Source: UBA3263 sp964508865
GTDB lineage: Bacteria; Bacteroidota; Bacteroidia; Bacteroidales; Muribaculaceae
NCBI GenBank assembly: GCA_964508865.1
Contig: CAZDVP010000042.1
Span: forward strand, 1 to 14,149
DNA: 14,149 nt
Direction of reading: 5' to 3'
Positions within the stretch are counted from its first letter, which is position 1. Each line of letters opens with the position of its first letter. The notes under the pieces were generated by a model. The model did no database searches and had not been told where the DNA came from. It saw nothing but the letters and a program-made list of their open reading frames with translations. Positions 14,027-14,149 of the stretch are shown piece by piece. Made by a program: the position numbers and the translations under genes.

Positions 14027-14148
14027 GGCTCGCTAAGGCCCCGACTCATAATTTAGCAGCCTGCTGAGGGCGGCTCTGGGCGAGGGATTTTCGCGAGCTG
14101 AAGAGGGAGCTTAGCGAGCTAAGTGACCGATGAGGCTTGGCGAAAATC
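14027..14148. repeat. REP-like inverted repeats in the non-coding tail
   Basis: GCTCGCTAAG (14028-14037) is repeated inverted as CTTAGCGAGC (14110-14119). Both resemble the RAYT-associated core GAGCTTCAGCGAGC with one base missing. CTTAGC-GA-GCTAAG (14110-14123) can fold locally, and GATTTTCGC (14086-14094) pairs with GCGAAAATC (14140-14148). No gene is visible between 14002 and the window end. Confidence 0.55.
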
Positions 14149-14149
14149 A

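Noticed and set aside
14018..14030. Hairpin AGCCGC-G-GCGGCT after the GT2 gene, considered as a terminator
   Set aside because: There is no T run on either side and the loop is very short. It is more likely chance or part of the REP-like tail.

Overview
The window reads as a chromosomal segment of a Bacteroidales bacterium (phylum Bacteroidota), probably a gut-type lineage such as Muribaculaceae or Rikenellaceae. That placement is an inference. It rests on several promoters of the Bacteroidota form (TTG, 19-20 nt, TAnnTTTG), a PorX-type receiver/PglZ regulator, a Bacteroidales-style RelA with a decayed HD domain, and the general scarcity of Shine-Dalgarno sites. The DNA is GC-rich except for a clearly AT-richer island at about 3830-5240. 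A run of exactly 100 N (9637-9736) is an assembly gap whose true size is unknown.

Layout. (1) 1-3816, minus strand: relA (ppGpp synthetase), a lipoprotein of unknown function, and an RND-type membrane-fusion lipoprotein with a histidine-rich tail that runs off the left edge. Both junctions overlap (20 bp and 8 bp), so this is one tightly coupled cistron chain. (2) 3901-5099, plus strand: two small exported proteins, one periplasmic or surface and one a probable outer-membrane beta-barrel, behind a well-formed promoter whose spacer is made almost entirely of a G8 tract and a T7 tract. (3) 5119-6186: a REP-associated tyrosine (Y1/HUH) transposase, preceded by an inverted pair of palindromic units and ending inside a 32-nt direct repeat of one of them. 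(4) 8132-6181, minus strand: an NSS sodium symporter, an 82-residue single-span protein and folB (dihydroneopterin aldolase), joined with 4-bp or zero spacing. (5) 8157-8368: tRNA-Leu(UAA) with its own promoter and terminator, then a minus-strand terminator. (6) 8416-9477, minus strand: an exported leucine-rich-repeat protein with exact 21-residue repeats. (7) 9606-14001, plus strand: a promoter, the gap, then porX, a TIGR02757/DUF2400 protein, a GT-B-like glycosyltransferase and a GT2 glycosyltransferase, all overlapping. (8) 14002-14149: a non-coding tail with REP-like inverted repeats, cut by the window end.

Most of this is ordinary Bacteroidales core genome. The parts most worth a second look are the possibly phase-variable promoter at 3901-3930, the RAYT/REP locus with its extra C-terminal domain, the small NSS partner protein, and the coupling of porX to DUF2400 and two glycosyltransferases. 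I did not find a clearly new multi-gene defence or mobile system.
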